Assembly: GCA_030669445.1 (NCBI GenBank)
Contig: DAOVDP010000100.1
Location: 1 to 5,232 of the forward strand
Source of the DNA: Candidatus Latescibacterota bacterium
Lineage (GTDB): Bacteria > Latescibacterota > MVCY01
DNA length: 5,232 bases
Direction of reading: 5' to 3'
Below, piece by piece: positions 4,954 through 5,232 of this stretch. The notes under the pieces were generated by a model. It ran no database searches, was not told the DNA's origin, and saw only the letters and a list, made by a program, of their open reading frames with translations. Within the stretch, counting starts at the first letter, position 1; each line of letters begins with the position of its first letter. A program made the position numbers and the translations under genes.

Positions 4954-5232
4954 TCAGTTATCAGGATATACATCAAGGGCTTCCATCCATTCCCTCAGTT
5001 TGGCGATTCTCTGTTGGGGGTTTTCCGGCAGGGCGAAAGGGTTTCTGCCTCTGGCATCGATTATGACACCTACCACTCCGCCTTCCACAGAAGTCTTAAG
5101 GGTTTTGCCTTTACCTGCCCCCACATCGAATCCTTTCTCTGGTTCTATCAATACCTCAGTCCACTTTCCTTCAGCAAGAGGCAGAAGAACCATCTCACCG
5201 AATCTCACCTCTGTTGCCTCAGGAAGGGTAGG
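4954..5232 (-). CDS. C-terminal end of a MutL/GlmL-type protein (glutamate mutase L family), cut by window edge
   Basis: The frame is open to the right edge and gives 92 residues before the stop, so the real start lies outside. A GTG at 5208 is in frame but is internal, since family-like sequence continues upstream of it (PTLPEATEV). The visible part matches the end of MutL/GlmL proteins as I remember them: a short strand (MVLLPLAEG), then PEKGFDVGAGKGK, GGVVGVIIDARGRNPFALPENP and a final helix RIAKLREWMEALDVYP. The full protein is an ASKHA-fold ATPase-like protein encoded beside adenosylcobalamin-dependent mutases such as glutamate mutase. It is thought to help the mutase or its cofactor, but its exact role is not settled. 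No mutase gene is in view. The end of the gene is followed by a palindromic repeat and a terminator-like hairpin. Confidence 0.7.
   Translation of the reverse strand, partial: PTLPEATEVRFGEMVLLPLAEGKWTEVLIEPEKGFDVGAGKGKTLKTSVEGGVVGVIIDARGRNPFALPENPQQRIAKLREWMEALDVYPDN

Overview
The window looks like an ordinary chromosomal segment of a Gram-negative-type (diderm, LPS-making) bacterium of roughly balanced base composition. All recognisable genes lie on the minus strand, so the window reads biologically from right to left. Three Kdo genes point to an outer membrane with lipopolysaccharide, and gatC points to amidotransferase-dependent Gln-tRNA and/or Asn-tRNA synthesis. The metal-type KdsA, the unusual CTP synthase and a MutL-family neighbour do not match Escherichia-like proteobacteria. 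They suggest a deeper or uncultured lineage, but I cannot name the phylum from the sequence alone.

Layout in transcription order. (1) 5232-4954 is the C-terminal end of a MutL/GlmL-type protein, open at the window edge. (2) 4953-4516 is a gene-free stretch. It holds a perfect 13-bp palindromic hairpin of a dispersed-repeat type (4905-4933), a terminator-like hairpin (4752-4787), a strong sigma-70-like promoter (-35 at 4710-4715, -10 at 4687-4692) and a leader of about 165 nt. (3) radC (4515-3823) and gatC (3799-3512) form a short operon driven by that promoter; gatA and gatB are not adjacent. (4) The 150-nt gap 3511-3362 carries a two-tract tandem array of eleven 7-bp units next to a sequence that looks like part of a dispersed intergenic repeat. 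(5) kdsB, pyrG, kdsA and the first 12 codons of a probable kdsD run from 3361 to the left edge with overlapping stops and starts.

The last block is a coherent pathway. KdsD makes arabinose-5-phosphate, KdsA condenses it with phosphoenolpyruvate to Kdo-8-phosphate, and KdsB activates Kdo with CTP to CMP-Kdo. PyrG supplies the CTP and sits between kdsB and kdsA. The most unusual protein is the CTP synthase: it is about 585 residues long, has a charged insertion of about 30 residues in the glutaminase domain, and has active-site motifs more like the archaeal, eukaryotic and candidate-phylum forms than the usual bacterial form. The most unusual DNA is the heptamer array upstream of kdsB. I see no CRISPR array, tRNA, rRNA, transposase or phage gene, and no convincing new system.
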